Source: a virus
Reading direction: 5' to 3' (one strand)
IMG/VR virus record: IMGVR_UViG_3300020034_000044
Location: 1-39,139 of that record
DNA length: 39,139 bases
Under the pieces are notes generated by a model that made no database searches, was not told the origin of the DNA, and saw nothing but the letters and a program-made list of their open reading frames with translations. Positions 15,250 to 23,808 of this stretch are shown here, piece by piece; the first letter of the stretch is position 1, and each line of letters begins with the position of its first letter. The position numbers and the translations under genes were made by a program.

Positions 15250-16104
15250 TTGACTGAGGAAGTAGTAAGTGCTACAAGTCCGCCTGAGCTTGCCAATACG
15301 GAAGTTCAAAGCCCCGCCACGGTAGCGGAAGAACAGAAGACCGAAATACCCGCCCCTGGTGCGGAAGAACAGAAACTGGAAGAAGTAGCGGAGACCCCTG
15401 AGCAGCAGGCCGCGAAACAAGAATCCCGCCGTCAAAAAGCCGCAAGGCGAGCCGCAGCAGATTTAGCAGCGGCGCGCACCGAGGCAAGGATTTATCGTGA
15501 GCAGCTTGAGGCAAAGGAAGCTAAGCAGGCCGTTTCCACGGAGCAGCCGGAACCTAGGCGCGAGGATTTTCCAGACGACTATCAATATATTAGGGCCGTG
15601 AATGCTTACGACACTAAGAAAATGCTCGATGCGGAAAAGGCCGAACGCAAAGCAACCGAAGGCAAGCAAGCGCAGAGCAGGCAGAGCGAAGCAAGCGAGA
15701 AAATAGCGAAGGCTTGGGAAGATCGTGAAAAATCGTTTGCGGCAACAGCCAAGGATTACCATGAAGTGGTCGGAGAATTCGCAGAGGAAGGGTTGCATAA
15801 ACTTTCGATGCAGTTCCGAACCGCGATTGTTGAGTCCGAAGCTGGCCCGGCACTCTTACATTACCTTGCTAAAAACGAGGAAGTTGCTGACCGCATAGCC
15901 GCACTGTCTCCGACGCGGCAAATCATTGAGCTTGGAAAACTTGAAGATAAGGTGTCCAAGCCCGCAACACGCACAACCAATGCACCCGCACCAACCCGGC
16001 CTGTAAGCGCGAGTTCTGGAGGCAACAAGGACATAGCAAAAATGTCCCCGATGGAGTTTAGAGCTTGGTCTAAGGGAAAAGGGGTGAGATGGGCGCAAGG
16101 ATGA
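15250..16104 (+). CDS. Scaffolding protein
   Basis: The start TTG 15250 is preceded by CGGAG. The 284 residues are Glu/Ala/Lys/Arg-rich and largely helical with long coiled-coil stretches (ESRRQKAARRAAADLAAAR). A basic, compact C-terminal end (MEFRAWSKGKGVRWAQG) is the usual coat-binding part of P22-like scaffolds. Position directly before the coat gene supports this. It would line the procapsid interior and exit on maturation. Confidence 0.8.
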   Translation: MTEEVVSATSPPELANTEVQSPATVAEEQKTEIPAPGAEEQKLEEVAETPEQQAAKQESRRQKAARRAAADLAAARTEARIYREQLEAKEAKQAVSTEQPEPRREDFPDDYQYIRAVNAYDTKKMLDAEKAERKATEGKQAQSRQSEASEKIAKAWEDREKSFAATAKDYHEVVGEFAEEGLHKLSMQFRTAIVESEAGPALLHYLAKNEEVADRIAALSPTRQIIELGKLEDKVSKPATRTTNAPAPTRPVSASSGGNKDIAKMSPMEFRAWSKGKGVRWAQG

Positions 16105-16119
16105 TTTAAATAACCGCAG

Positions 16120-16163
16120 GGCGCCGTCGTGAGACGACCGCCAACCCCAGCCGAGAGGCTCGG
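16120..16163 (+). promoter_or_regulatory. Two hairpins in the leader of the coat gene
   Basis: Hairpin 1 pairs GGCG/CGCC and GTCGT/ACGAC (16120-16142) around a GAG loop with a CC bulge. Hairpin 2 is CCGAG-AGG-CTCGG (16151-16163). They sit 27-70 nt before the coat ATG, without a following U-tract, so they are more likely mRNA-stability or processing elements than terminators. Confidence 0.55.
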
Positions 16164-16189
16164 AATCCTGCTTAAAACGGAGCTTCATC

Positions 16190-17404
16190 ATGTCAAACGT
16201 ATTAGTTACGTGCGCTTTAATAGCAAAAACAACGGTGCCTATTCTCAAGAATATGCTCGCGTTCTCGGCCAATGTAAACCGCACTTATGAAGATGAATTT
16301 GCCAGCAACATGGCGCGAGGGTATGCGCCGGGGCAGACGATCAATATCAAAAAGCCGCCGCGTTACACCTACCGCGCCGGCCGCGTTGCCGTCCCGCAAG
16401 CCACTGTAGAGACCACCGTACCGCTGACCGTCAATCAAGGCGGCTGCGATATCAACTTTAACAGTCTTGAGCGCACGCTGTCTCTGACTCGCCTTGAGCA
16501 AAAGCTGGAAGCAGCCATTGCGCCTGTCGCCAACGAGATCGACCGCCAAGGTCTGGCGCTGGCGCATTACGCCACTTTCAACACGCTGAACCCGACTGGC
16601 GCATTGCCGACCACGCAGGCGCTGGCACTGGCCGCGATAACCGGCGTGAACCGGCGCTTGGATGAAATGGCCGCTCCCGTTAAAGACGGCGGACGCAACC
16701 TGATTATGAATCCCGCACTTAATGGCGCGATGATTCAGGGTTATGCCGGGCTGTTCAATATGTCCGAGAAAATCAGCGGGCAGTATCGCACCGGCTATAT
16801 GCAGGATTCATTCGGCATTCATCCGGGAATGGATCAGAACGTTGATGTGCATACCAACGGTGCAGCGACGGCGACCAACATCAACGGCGCGAACCAGACC
16901 GGCTCTGCTATCACAGTCGTTGCTGTAGCGGCGGGCACACTGACACGCGGCACCGTTATCCAGTTGCCCGGCGTGAACTCGGTTAATCCTCAGTCGCGCC
17001 AGACTACCGGCGTTCCTATGGATTTCGTTGTAACGGCGGATGCACTGGTTGGTGCCACCACGATCAACGTCAGCCCTCCTCTGGTGACTTCCGGCGCATT
17101 CCAGAATGTCAGCGCAAGCCCGACGACCGCAGCGCCTTACGTGATTATCGGCGCGGCATCCACGGCCTACGCTGCGAATATCGGCTTTCACAAGGATGCA
17201 TTTACCTTGGCGATGGTTCCGATGTGGCAACCTCCTGGCGGCAAAGGCGTGGTCGATGTGTATCAGGAAACGGATGACGGATTCACCGTCAAAGTCACGG
17301 AGATTTACGATGGCGTGAATGACAATTCGCTGATTCGTATCGACGTGCTCTTTGGGTGGGCCGCGACGTACCCAGAGCTGGCCGTCAAGTACTACACCGT
17401 GTAA
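16190..17404 (+). CDS. Major capsid (coat) protein, P22 gp5-like
   Basis: The 404-residue product starts at ATG 16190 after CGGAG. It follows the P22 coat pattern: an N-arm (NVNRTYEDEFASNMARG), the GQTINIKKPPRYTYRAGR stretch, the long helix region LERTLSLTRLEQKLEAA, an inserted beta domain around residues 230-330, and a C-terminal P-domain part ending RIDVLFGWAATYPELAVKYYTV. P22 gp5 is 430 residues, so length fits. It forms the icosahedral shell with the scaffold encoded just before. Confidence 0.9.
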   Translation: MSNVLVTCALIAKTTVPILKNMLAFSANVNRTYEDEFASNMARGYAPGQTINIKKPPRYTYRAGRVAVPQATVETTVPLTVNQGGCDINFNSLERTLSLTRLEQKLEAAIAPVANEIDRQGLALAHYATFNTLNPTGALPTTQALALAAITGVNRRLDEMAAPVKDGGRNLIMNPALNGAMIQGYAGLFNMSEKISGQYRTGYMQDSFGIHPGMDQNVDVHTNGAATATNINGANQTGSAITVVAVAAGTLTRGTVIQLPGVNSVNPQSRQTTGVPMDFVVTADALVGATTINVSPPLVTSGAFQNVSASPTTAAPYVIIGAASTAYAANIGFHKDAFTLAMVPMWQPPGGKGVVDVYQETDDGFTVKVTEIYDGVNDNSLIRIDVLFGWAATYPELAVKYYTV

Positions 17405-17429
17405 TCCAACCCTTTAAAGGAAAAATATC

Positions 17430-18143
17430 ATGTCAGTTTTACTCAGCCGCAATTATGGGCCTTACCTTTCCGGGGTTACGGTTACGCTGGACGAAAATAC
17501 GGAATCGGTGCTTGTCGCGCAAGGCTTTGGATCGCTGGTCGCTAATAGCGCATCCGCTGACGCCAATCTCGGCGCACCTTATATGCCGGTCTCGCAGGGC
17601 GGCAATGTGTCCTCTGGTCCGCAAGCCGGTATCGCAGCAGCAGCGTATTACCAGGGGCCGCTTAACTGGCCGTGTATCAACCTTGGCAGCGCAGCCCTGA
17701 CCGGCTACGAAACCAACGGTGTTGCGCAGACAGCGGGCACCATGAACCTGACCGAAATCTATGTCCCATTCGCTCAGACATGGACCGGCGCCGGGATCCT
17801 CAACGGTACCACGGTGGGCACGCATAAAGTGTTGACCGCTCTGTATGGCACTAACGGCGTGTTGCTGGCTAACTCGGCGGTGGCGGGTGTAACTTCTGCG
17901 AGTGCTTCGGTATTCCAGAACATCGCATACACGTCGCCGATCGCGCTGGTTCCGGGACGCTATTTCCTTGGATTCCAGTATGAAGGCACCACGCCGACCC
18001 CTCGGCATTTGCTGGCCGCGAATGGCAGCAATGTATGCACGGGAACGCAGGCCGGAACTTTCGGCACTGTGCCCGCGACGCTGACCACTATTCCGGTCAC
18101 GTTCACAACCGCAGTCGGGCCGATCTGCCAGCTCTACGTGTAG
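17430..18143 (+). CDS. Head decoration or minor capsid protein
   Basis: ATG 17430 follows AAAGGAAAAA. The 237 residues begin with LLSRNYGPYLSGVTVTLDE, a short N-terminal module, and continue as a beta-sandwich-like domain (MNLTEIYVPFAQTWTGAGIL to GRYFLGFQYEGTT). It sits between coat and a terminator, the usual place for a decoration protein. The beta domain could be a jelly-roll. Function inferred from position and fold-like pattern. Confidence 0.6.
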   Translation: MSVLLSRNYGPYLSGVTVTLDENTESVLVAQGFGSLVANSASADANLGAPYMPVSQGGNVSSGPQAGIAAAAYYQGPLNWPCINLGSAALTGYETNGVAQTAGTMNLTEIYVPFAQTWTGAGILNGTTVGTHKVLTALYGTNGVLLANSAVAGVTSASASVFQNIAYTSPIALVPGRYFLGFQYEGTTPTPRHLLAANGSNVCTGTQAGTFGTVPATLTTIPVTFTTAVGPICQLYV

Positions 18144-18167
18144 TGGTTTCTTAGCTATGACTTAACC

Positions 18168-18194
18168 GTGGCGGGCTTCGGCTCGTCACGCTTT
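18168..18194 (+). terminator. Terminator-like hairpin with C(UUCG)G loop
   Basis: GTGGCGGGC-TTCG-GCTCGTCAC (18168-18189) forms a 9-bp stem with two G-U pairs capped by the very stable cUUCGg tetraloop; CTTTT follows at 18191. It separates the capsid genes from the tail genes and may dampen tail gene transcription after the highly expressed coat. Confidence 0.6.
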
Positions 18195-18212
18195 TCCCTG
18201 AAAGGCTGACCG

Positions 18213-18932
18213 TTGCCATCGCCATCCACAGTATTGCAGTTTATCGAAGATGCTCTGGGGCTTACCAACAGCGTCGGCGCAGACCAGACGCTAACAGCGC
18301 GGGAAACCTCCGACTGTCTGCGCGTCTATAACGACTTGCTGGAGCAAATGTCCACGCAGGGAATGTCTGTTTACGGGCAGGCGAACCAGACCTTTAACAC
18401 CATTGCGAATCAGGCCGTCTACAGCATCGGCGCAGGCGGAGACTTCAATACGGTATGGCCCGCGTCCATCAGCGAACCGGCCTATGCCACGATTCAGGGC
18501 GTCACATTTCCTTATACCTGCATCACGCAGCAGGATTACAACCTTATCGGCTACAAGGCGCAGTCTGGCGGCGGCACAGACCTCGCGCAGTTCTATTTGT
18601 ATGTCAACGCCTTCCCGTTGGGGCAAATCACGCTGTGGCCCGTTCCTAGCGCGATATTCCCCATAACGTTCACTATCGGCACGGTGCTGACTGCGGTAAC
18701 CAGTGCCAGCCAGACGGTGACTTATCCCGTGGGTTACGCCAAGGCGTTCAAATACGCGCTGGCTGTCGAATATGCGCCGATGTTCGGCAAGCAGATTACC
18801 AAGTATCCGGATGTGCTGAAAATCCACATCGACACGATGGCCGATATCAAGCGCATGAATTATCGTCCGCGCGTGCTGCGCACCGACCCGGCTTTGATGG
18901 GTAATCGCAACGCCGGTAATTGGCGGGGATGA
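18213..18932 (+). CDS. Head-tail connector / tail accessory factor (gp4-like)
   Basis: TTG 18213 with AAAGG seven bases upstream begins a 239-residue protein. The N-terminal half (VLQFIEDALGLTNSVGADQ, RETSDCLRVYNDLLEQM) is the helical part of P22 gp4-like adaptors, and the C-terminal half has AKAFKYALAVEYAPMFGKQ. Such proteins bind under the portal and start the tail. The gene order portal - coat - gp4 - gp10 agrees with P22. Family assignment from pattern, not from a search. Confidence 0.75.
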   Translation: MPSPSTVLQFIEDALGLTNSVGADQTLTARETSDCLRVYNDLLEQMSTQGMSVYGQANQTFNTIANQAVYSIGAGGDFNTVWPASISEPAYATIQGVTFPYTCITQQDYNLIGYKAQSGGGTDLAQFYLYVNAFPLGQITLWPVPSAIFPITFTIGTVLTAVTSASQTVTYPVGYAKAFKYALAVEYAPMFGKQITKYPDVLKIHIDTMADIKRMNYRPRVLRTDPALMGNRNAGNWRG

Positions 18933-20347
18933 TGGGCAACCGCATCTCCCTTTTCGGCTTGGGGCAGCTTTCAAAGTCGAGTTTTGTGACGGCCAAGGTT
19001 TTGCAGAATATGTACTGCGAGCAGCGGCCCGCTGGCGAAAAGTCCGGGCTGGTGGCTTATGGCACGCCCGGAGAATTGCTGTTTGCTGACTTCGGCGCGA
19101 CACCGTGCCGGGGCGCTCTTGAGTTTGAGCCGGGCAGTGTTGCCTACGTAGTCCATCGCGGCACTTTGTGGGAAATCAACAATGCCGGGGTGAAGGTTTC
19201 ACGGGGAACATTGCTAAGCGCGAGCGGGCGTGTGTCGATGGCACATAACGGCGTGCAGGTAATGATAGTCGATGGCGCATCCGGCTACATCTACAACACG
19301 CAGACGACCGTTTTTGCGCAGATTACGGATACGGATTTTCCGGCGAATCCAACCACGGTCACGTACCTTTCGCGCCGATTCATCATCAGCCTCTTGAATT
19401 CCAGCCGCTTCTATTGCTCGGATATCGACAACGGGCTGTCATGGGATGCGCTTAACTTCGCCAATGCGGAAACCAACCCCGACCCGATCATTGCGGTATT
19501 CGCCAGCAATGGGCAGTTGATTCTGATGGGCGCGATCAGTTGCGAATACTGGGGTAACTCTGGCGCTCTGGATTTCCCTTTTTCGCTGATACCGGGCACC
19601 GCCACGGAATGGGGCATTGCGGCGCGCTTTTCCATTGCCAAATACGACAATACGCTGGCCTATCTGGTGCGCAACCGCACCGGGCAGGTGATTCTGGCGA
19701 AGCTCAATGGTTACCTGCCGCAGCCAATATCTACGGTTGATTTTGACGCCATTATGAATAGTTATGGCGATGTGTCGAATGCCTCGGCTTATAGCTACAT
19801 GCTGGGCGGTCATCCGATGTACGTGATTACCTTTCCGTCTGCCGGTAAAAGCTGGCTGTATGACGGCAGCACCGGCATGTTTACGATGCTAAAGGGCTTT
19901 CAGGATACGCGGCATAACGGCGAGTTTTCGTTCACGCTGCTGGGCCGCACCATCGTTGCCGACTACGTTACCGGCAGGCTTTATGTTCTGACGGCTACCG
20001 CGCTGACCGATAACGGCGCATCCATCGAGCGCGAGATTGTCAGCGAGACCCTGGCCAATCAGGACTTGGGATTTATTGAACTGGATTGCCTGCGTGTTGA
20101 TGTCGAGGTGGGCGTAGGGATTACCACAGGGCAGGGCAGCAACCCGCAGATCGGTCTGTCGATATCACGCGATAACGGTAAAACATGGGGCGCGCAGATG
20201 TGGAAAACCGTTGGCGCTATCGGTGAATATTTGACGCAGGTGGAGTGGCGCAGGCTCGGGACGGCGCGGCAGGCCACTTTTAAATTATCGCTTACAGACC
20301 CGGTGCCGTTGGTGCTGGTGTCCGCTGTTCTAAATCCGGATAACTGA
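18929..20347 (+). CDS. Packaged DNA stabilisation protein (gp10-like)
   Basis: ATG 18929 overlaps the previous stop as ATGA (an adjacent ATG at 18932 is also possible). About 472 residues, essentially the same length as P22 gp10. It has a propeller-like, beta-rich design: FGLGQLSKSSFVTAKVLQN at the N-terminus, then YCSDIDNGLSWDALNFANAE, GTATEWGIAARFSIAKYDN and GSTGMFTMLKGFQD. The protein forms the ring that plugs the portal and carries the tail needle. Confidence 0.85.
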   Translation: MMGNRISLFGLGQLSKSSFVTAKVLQNMYCEQRPAGEKSGLVAYGTPGELLFADFGATPCRGALEFEPGSVAYVVHRGTLWEINNAGVKVSRGTLLSASGRVSMAHNGVQVMIVDGASGYIYNTQTTVFAQITDTDFPANPTTVTYLSRRFIISLLNSSRFYCSDIDNGLSWDALNFANAETNPDPIIAVFASNGQLILMGAISCEYWGNSGALDFPFSLIPGTATEWGIAARFSIAKYDNTLAYLVRNRTGQVILAKLNGYLPQPISTVDFDAIMNSYGDVSNASAYSYMLGGHPMYVITFPSAGKSWLYDGSTGMFTMLKGFQDTRHNGEFSFTLLGRTIVADYVTGRLYVLTATALTDNGASIEREIVSETLANQDLGFIELDCLRVDVEVGVGITTGQGSNPQIGLSISRDNGKTWGAQMWKTVGAIGEYLTQVEWRRLGTARQATFKLSLTDPVPLVLVSAVLNPDN

Positions 20348-20348
20348 T

Positions 20349-20627
20349 ATGGCACTGATTGGACAACCACCGACCACGCCCGTAGACACGGCGGACACGG
20401 ATAAGCAGGGCCGTATGGTCAAGCTCGCGCCGCCGTCCGAAGGCTGGCGCAACTTTTTCTCCAACGTGTTCAATATCTGCAATGCGCTGACACTGAGCGG
20501 CACCACGGTGCAGCGGCCCTCGGTGGGCCTGTGGACTGGGCGCATCTTTTGGGACTCAACACTGCAAATACCTGTGTATTACGCCGGCGGCGGCGTCTGG
20601 AAAAATTCCGCAGGAGCGCCGGTATGA
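20349..20627 (+). CDS. Small tail-module protein (92 aa)
   Basis: ATG 20349 begins directly after the gp10-like stop. Features: a proline-rich start (IGQPPTTPVDTADTDKQG), WRNFFSNVFNICNALT, and a C-terminal W-x-G-R-I-F-W-D and PVYYAGGGVW pattern seen in short phage tail proteins. Function unknown. It overlaps the cupin gene (ATGA). Confidence 0.6.
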   Translation: MALIGQPPTTPVDTADTDKQGRMVKLAPPSEGWRNFFSNVFNICNALTLSGTTVQRPSVGLWTGRIFWDSTLQIPVYYAGGGVWKNSAGAPV

Positions 20628-20944
20628 CGTTACCCGCTGGAGTTTCGATTAAGCACCATTTCATGTATGCCAAGGAAAACATCATTTCGGCAGGCATGAA
20701 GGTGCCGCAGCACAGGCATAAATACGATCACTACTCGATGCTGGTCAAAGGCTCTGCGGGAGTGCAGGTGGACGGTAATACGGTTCTCTACACGGCTCCA
20801 GCGCTCATCCTGATTGAAGCGGGCAAAGAGCACATGGTCACGGCCATTACCGGCGTGGAGTGGTGGTGTCTGCATGAAACCGATGAGCGCGACGTTGCGA
20901 AAATAGACGCCGCAGTAGTGGAGGATGGCGTTGAACTTTCTTAA
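20624..20944 (+). CDS. Cupin-fold protein
   Basis: ATG 20624 overlaps the preceding stop. Residues 25-75 hold the cupin pattern: MKVPQHRHKYDHYSML gives H30, H32 and H36 (metal-ligand type), then VKGSAGVQVDGN and a second motif IEAGKEHMVTA with H70. The fold usually binds a metal and a small molecule, either as an enzyme (dioxygenase, isomerase) or a sensor. It is coupled to a 2OG-oxygenase-like gene, so the pair may act together. Substrate unknown. Confidence 0.75.
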   Translation: MTLPAGVSIKHHFMYAKENIISAGMKVPQHRHKYDHYSMLVKGSAGVQVDGNTVLYTAPALILIEAGKEHMVTAITGVEWWCLHETDERDVAKIDAAVVEDGVELS

Positions 20945-21512
20945 AATATCTTCGGGTATCGACGTTATGCCGCTGGCTATGGAACTTGCGCGCCAGCCTG
21001 AGCTATGGAATCAGATCACGACACGGCTGGCCTTTGCGGGCAGCCCGCACCGCGAATCCGACGATATCTGGATGCGCTACAAGGATCAGTCCGCGAACAT
21101 CGCCAGCGGTGACTTTAGCGACTTTGCCGACGAACACGATCCTATCTGGTATCCGGCGTTTTACAAGTTGCCGTCATCGGCAAAGTTCATTTTTGACCTG
21201 ATGGCCTATGTCAAAGCGGAACGGCTCGGCGGCGTGATTATTTACCGCGTGCAGCCCGGCAAGCAGATTTACCTCCATGCCGATCAAGGATGGCACCCGG
21301 AGTATTACGACAAATTCAACCTTGCGATTCAAAGCCAGCCGGGATGTGCTTTTTACTATCCGGATCAGGGCGAAGCAATGGAGCAGGTGACAGGCGATAT
21401 GCACTGGTTTCGCAACACCGTGCGGCACGGCGTCATCAATAAAAGCGATCACGATCAAATCATCATGACGGTGTGCGTACGAACGCATGCCAGCGGTTCC
21501 AAGGAGAAATAA
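20925..21512 (+). CDS. Aspartyl/asparaginyl hydroxylase-like 2OG-Fe(II) oxygenase
   Basis: ATG 20925 lies within the cupin gene, so the two are coupled. The 195 residues show the double-stranded beta-helix core: IIYRVQPGKQIYLHADQGWH with H118-x-D120 as iron ligands, GCAFYYPDQGE, then MHWFRNTVRHGVINKSDHDQ with H168, and R186 as the likely 2-oxoglutarate contact. These positions match the Asp/Asn beta-hydroxylase family. It should hydroxylate a protein or peptide using 2-oxoglutarate, O2 and Fe(II). A virion or host target is inferred. Confidence 0.75.
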   Translation: MALNFLKISSGIDVMPLAMELARQPELWNQITTRLAFAGSPHRESDDIWMRYKDQSANIASGDFSDFADEHDPIWYPAFYKLPSSAKFIFDLMAYVKAERLGGVIIYRVQPGKQIYLHADQGWHPEYYDKFNLAIQSQPGCAFYYPDQGEAMEQVTGDMHWFRNTVRHGVINKSDHDQIIMTVCVRTHASGSKEK

Positions 21513-21514
21513 CA

Positions 21515-22549
21515 ATGCCTTTCGCATGGGCGGCAGCAATTGGGGCGGTGGCGTCTGTAGCGTCCGGATCAATGGGCGCGAGTGCGGCAGGTTCAGCCGC
21601 CGATGCTCAGTCGGCGAGCGCGGCACAGGCTACGGCAGAGCAGCGCCGGCAGTATGACCTATCACGCGCCGATCAAGCGCCATTCCTGAATACCGGCACG
21701 GCGGCTAATGTCCGCTTGCGTCAACTGTTGGGGCTGGGAGGTCCAAGCACCAGCAATGCCGCAGAACTGGGCACGATGCAATTACCGAACGGCAGCAGCG
21801 TTTTGCAGGAGGCAGAGCGCCGTTCTGATGCAACCGCCGTGCCCGCTGGCAATGTGCCGCTGTCGTGGTACCGCACCAATGACCCTACATTCTACAATCA
21901 GACGCTGCAAAAGTATGTGCCGCAGATATTGCAGGATTTCAACATTAATCCGGCTACCTCTGGAGGTCAAGCGGGCGGTCAGGCAGGCGGTGAGGACGGT
22001 TCGCTGCTGCGTAATTTCAGTTCTGCGGATTTGGCCGCAGACCCGGTTTATAACTCCGGGCTGCAATTCGGGTTGGATCAGGGCGCGGCGGGCATCAACA
22101 GCCGCGCGATAGCGCAGGGCGGATACGACTCCGGCGCGACATTGAAGGCGCTGACCCGCTTCGGCAACGACTACGGCAGCACCAAGGCCAATGAATCGTA
22201 TAACCGATTCAACCAGAACCAGACCAACATTTACAACAAGCTCGCTGGCGTGTCCGGCACCGGGCAGGTGGCCGCAGGGCAGGTGCAGCAGGCAGGTAGC
22301 AATGCCGCGAATAACATTTCGGAACTGGATACGCAGGCCGGTAACGCGCGCGCAGCGGGTATTGTCGGCGGCGCCAATGCATGGGGAGGCGCTCTGGGCG
22401 GTGTCACTAGTGCCGCAAATAGTTATAACAACAATCAAATATTGCAGCAGTTGCTAAAGCGTAACGGCACATCAGGCGGAAGCTCCTACAGCGGAGCGTT
22501 GAATGGTGTCTCCGGCTATTACGATCCTTCTAGTGGAGACTTCGGATAA
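21515..22549 (+). CDS. DNA-ejection (internal virion) protein 1
   Basis: AGGAGA before ATG 21515 fixes the start; the longer frame runs inside the oxygenase gene. The 344-residue product has an Ala/Gly-rich hydrophobic N-terminus (AAAIGAVASVASGSMGASAAG) that could insert into membrane, then FLNTGTAANVRLRQLLGLGG and the family-like DLAADPVYNSGLQFGLDQG, GYDSGATLKALTRFGNDYG region. Short phage ejection proteins (P22 gp7-like slot) look like this. It would leave the capsid with the DNA and help form the conduit through the envelope. Confidence 0.75.
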   Translation: MPFAWAAAIGAVASVASGSMGASAAGSAADAQSASAAQATAEQRRQYDLSRADQAPFLNTGTAANVRLRQLLGLGGPSTSNAAELGTMQLPNGSSVLQEAERRSDATAVPAGNVPLSWYRTNDPTFYNQTLQKYVPQILQDFNINPATSGGQAGGQAGGEDGSLLRNFSSADLAADPVYNSGLQFGLDQGAAGINSRAIAQGGYDSGATLKALTRFGNDYGSTKANESYNRFNQNQTNIYNKLAGVSGTGQVAAGQVQQAGSNAANNISELDTQAGNARAAGIVGGANAWGGALGGVTSAANSYNNNQILQQLLKRNGTSGGSSYSGALNGVSGYYDPSSGDFG

Positions 22550-23808
22550 TGCCGCTAAATCCAAATATCATCCTTGGCGTGCAGCCGCCACAGATTCAGC
22601 AGCAAGACCCGCTGTCGAATTACGCTAAGGTCATCGGCATACAAAGCGCGCAGCAGCAGGGGCAATTGCAGGGGCTGCAATACGATCAGGCGAAGCAGGG
22701 TATGGCGGATGAATCAGCCATACGTAGCGCCACCATTCAATCAGGCGGCGACTCCGCTGTATTGCGTAAATTGTTGCAGCAGCAGGGCGCTTACAAACAG
22801 TTGCAGGCGCTGGATAAATTCGATCTTGAGAATAAATCGAAGCAGTCAGAGATTGCAAAAAACACGTCCACCGCCAATAAAAACGATATCGATACCGCCT
22901 TTAAAAAGGCAGAACACTTAGGCGCTATCTTCGATTACGCAAAGGACAAGCCCGACGCATGGCCCGGCGTGCGCGCGCTGGTAGTGCAGATCAATCCCGA
23001 AGCTGACGCGAAACTGCCGCAGCAATTCGATCCTAACTATATTCAGGCGAAGATTGCCGAGGGACAGACTATTACCGAACGGCTCAAGGCGGCGCAGGCA
23101 GCGCAGAATAATGCCACCACAATTCGCGGTCAGGATATGACCGCAGCCACTGCGAAGGAAGGCCAAGGCGTCACGATGCGCGGGCAGGATATCGGCGCAC
23201 AGACGGCACGCGAAGGCCACGGCGTGACCATGCGCGGTCAGAATATGGTCGATGCGCGGTCGCGGCAAACGCTGGATCAAGGCAAATGGCAGAACGATCT
23301 GGCGCGCGGCATACAGGTCAATACAGCCACGGGAGAGTCTCGCCCCATCACGGCAAATGGTGCGCCCATAGAGGCTAAAAACGACGCTCCTGAAGCCATG
23401 CTGAAAGCAGCCGGTTACGCTGACCGTATGTCTAAGGCATCCGGACTACTGGATAAATTCTCCGCTGATGGCAAGCCCGGTATCGTGGAAAGCGCGGCGG
23501 GAAGGTCTCCGATAGCCGCGAATCTTTCGCGCAGCCCGGAGCGCCAGCAATACCACCAAGCGCAAGAGGATTGGGTAAGAGCGAAGCTGCGTCAGGAATC
23601 CGGCGCAGTCATTGCTGACGAGGAAATGGCGCGAGAGATCAGAACGTATTTTCCGCAGATTGGCGATAAACCGGGCGTGATAGCGCAAAAAGAACAGGCG
23701 CGAAAAGTGGCTGAAAATGCCATGCGCACCGCTTCGGGCAGGGCTAAGAGCGCCATACCCTCAGAGGCCGCACCCAAATCCGGCATCAAGTTTCTGGGCT
23801 TTCAATAA
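22549..23808 (+). CDS. DNA-ejection protein 2 (gp20-like position)
   Basis: ATG 22549 overlaps the preceding stop (TAATG). The 419 residues are Gln/Ala/Lys-rich and helical, with long coiled-coil stretches early on (LLQQQGAYKQLQALDKFDL). Near residue 190 an 18-residue motif (TTIRGQDMTAATAKEGQG type) is repeated about 2.8 times. A second helical region ends with ATASG-like and KSGIKFLGFQ sequences. It takes the place of P22 gp20. Assignment is from order and composition. Confidence 0.7.
   Translation: MPLNPNIILGVQPPQIQQQDPLSNYAKVIGIQSAQQQGQLQGLQYDQAKQGMADESAIRSATIQSGGDSAVLRKLLQQQGAYKQLQALDKFDLENKSKQSEIAKNTSTANKNDIDTAFKKAEHLGAIFDYAKDKPDAWPGVRALVVQINPEADAKLPQQFDPNYIQAKIAEGQTITERLKAAQAAQNNATTIRGQDMTAATAKEGQGVTMRGQDIGAQTAREGHGVTMRGQNMVDARSRQTLDQGKWQNDLARGIQVNTATGESRPITANGAPIEAKNDAPEAMLKAAGYADRMSKASGLLDKFSADGKPGIVESAAGRSPIAANLSRSPERQQYHQAQEDWVRAKLRQESGAVIADEEMAREIRTYFPQIGDKPGVIAQKEQARKVAENAMRTASGRAKSAIPSEAAPKSGIKFLGFQ
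23116..23268 (+). repeat. 18-codon tandem repeats in ejection protein 2
   Basis: Units start at 23116, 23170 and 23224 with a 54-bp period; the shared core is TMRGQD/N followed by AREG or AKEG. The third copy is partial. The units are clearly similar in DNA, so the duplication is fairly recent. Confidence 0.75.

Noticed and set aside
17439-18008. 189-codon minus-strand ORF opposite the decoration gene
   Set aside because: Shadow frame with many Arg/His and no ribosome site.
18291-19103. 270-codon minus-strand ORF
   Set aside because: Antisense of the connector and stabilisation genes, Arg/His-rich and without a start signal.
21782-22438. 218-codon minus-strand ORF
   Set aside because: Antisense of the first ejection protein; composition of a shadow frame.
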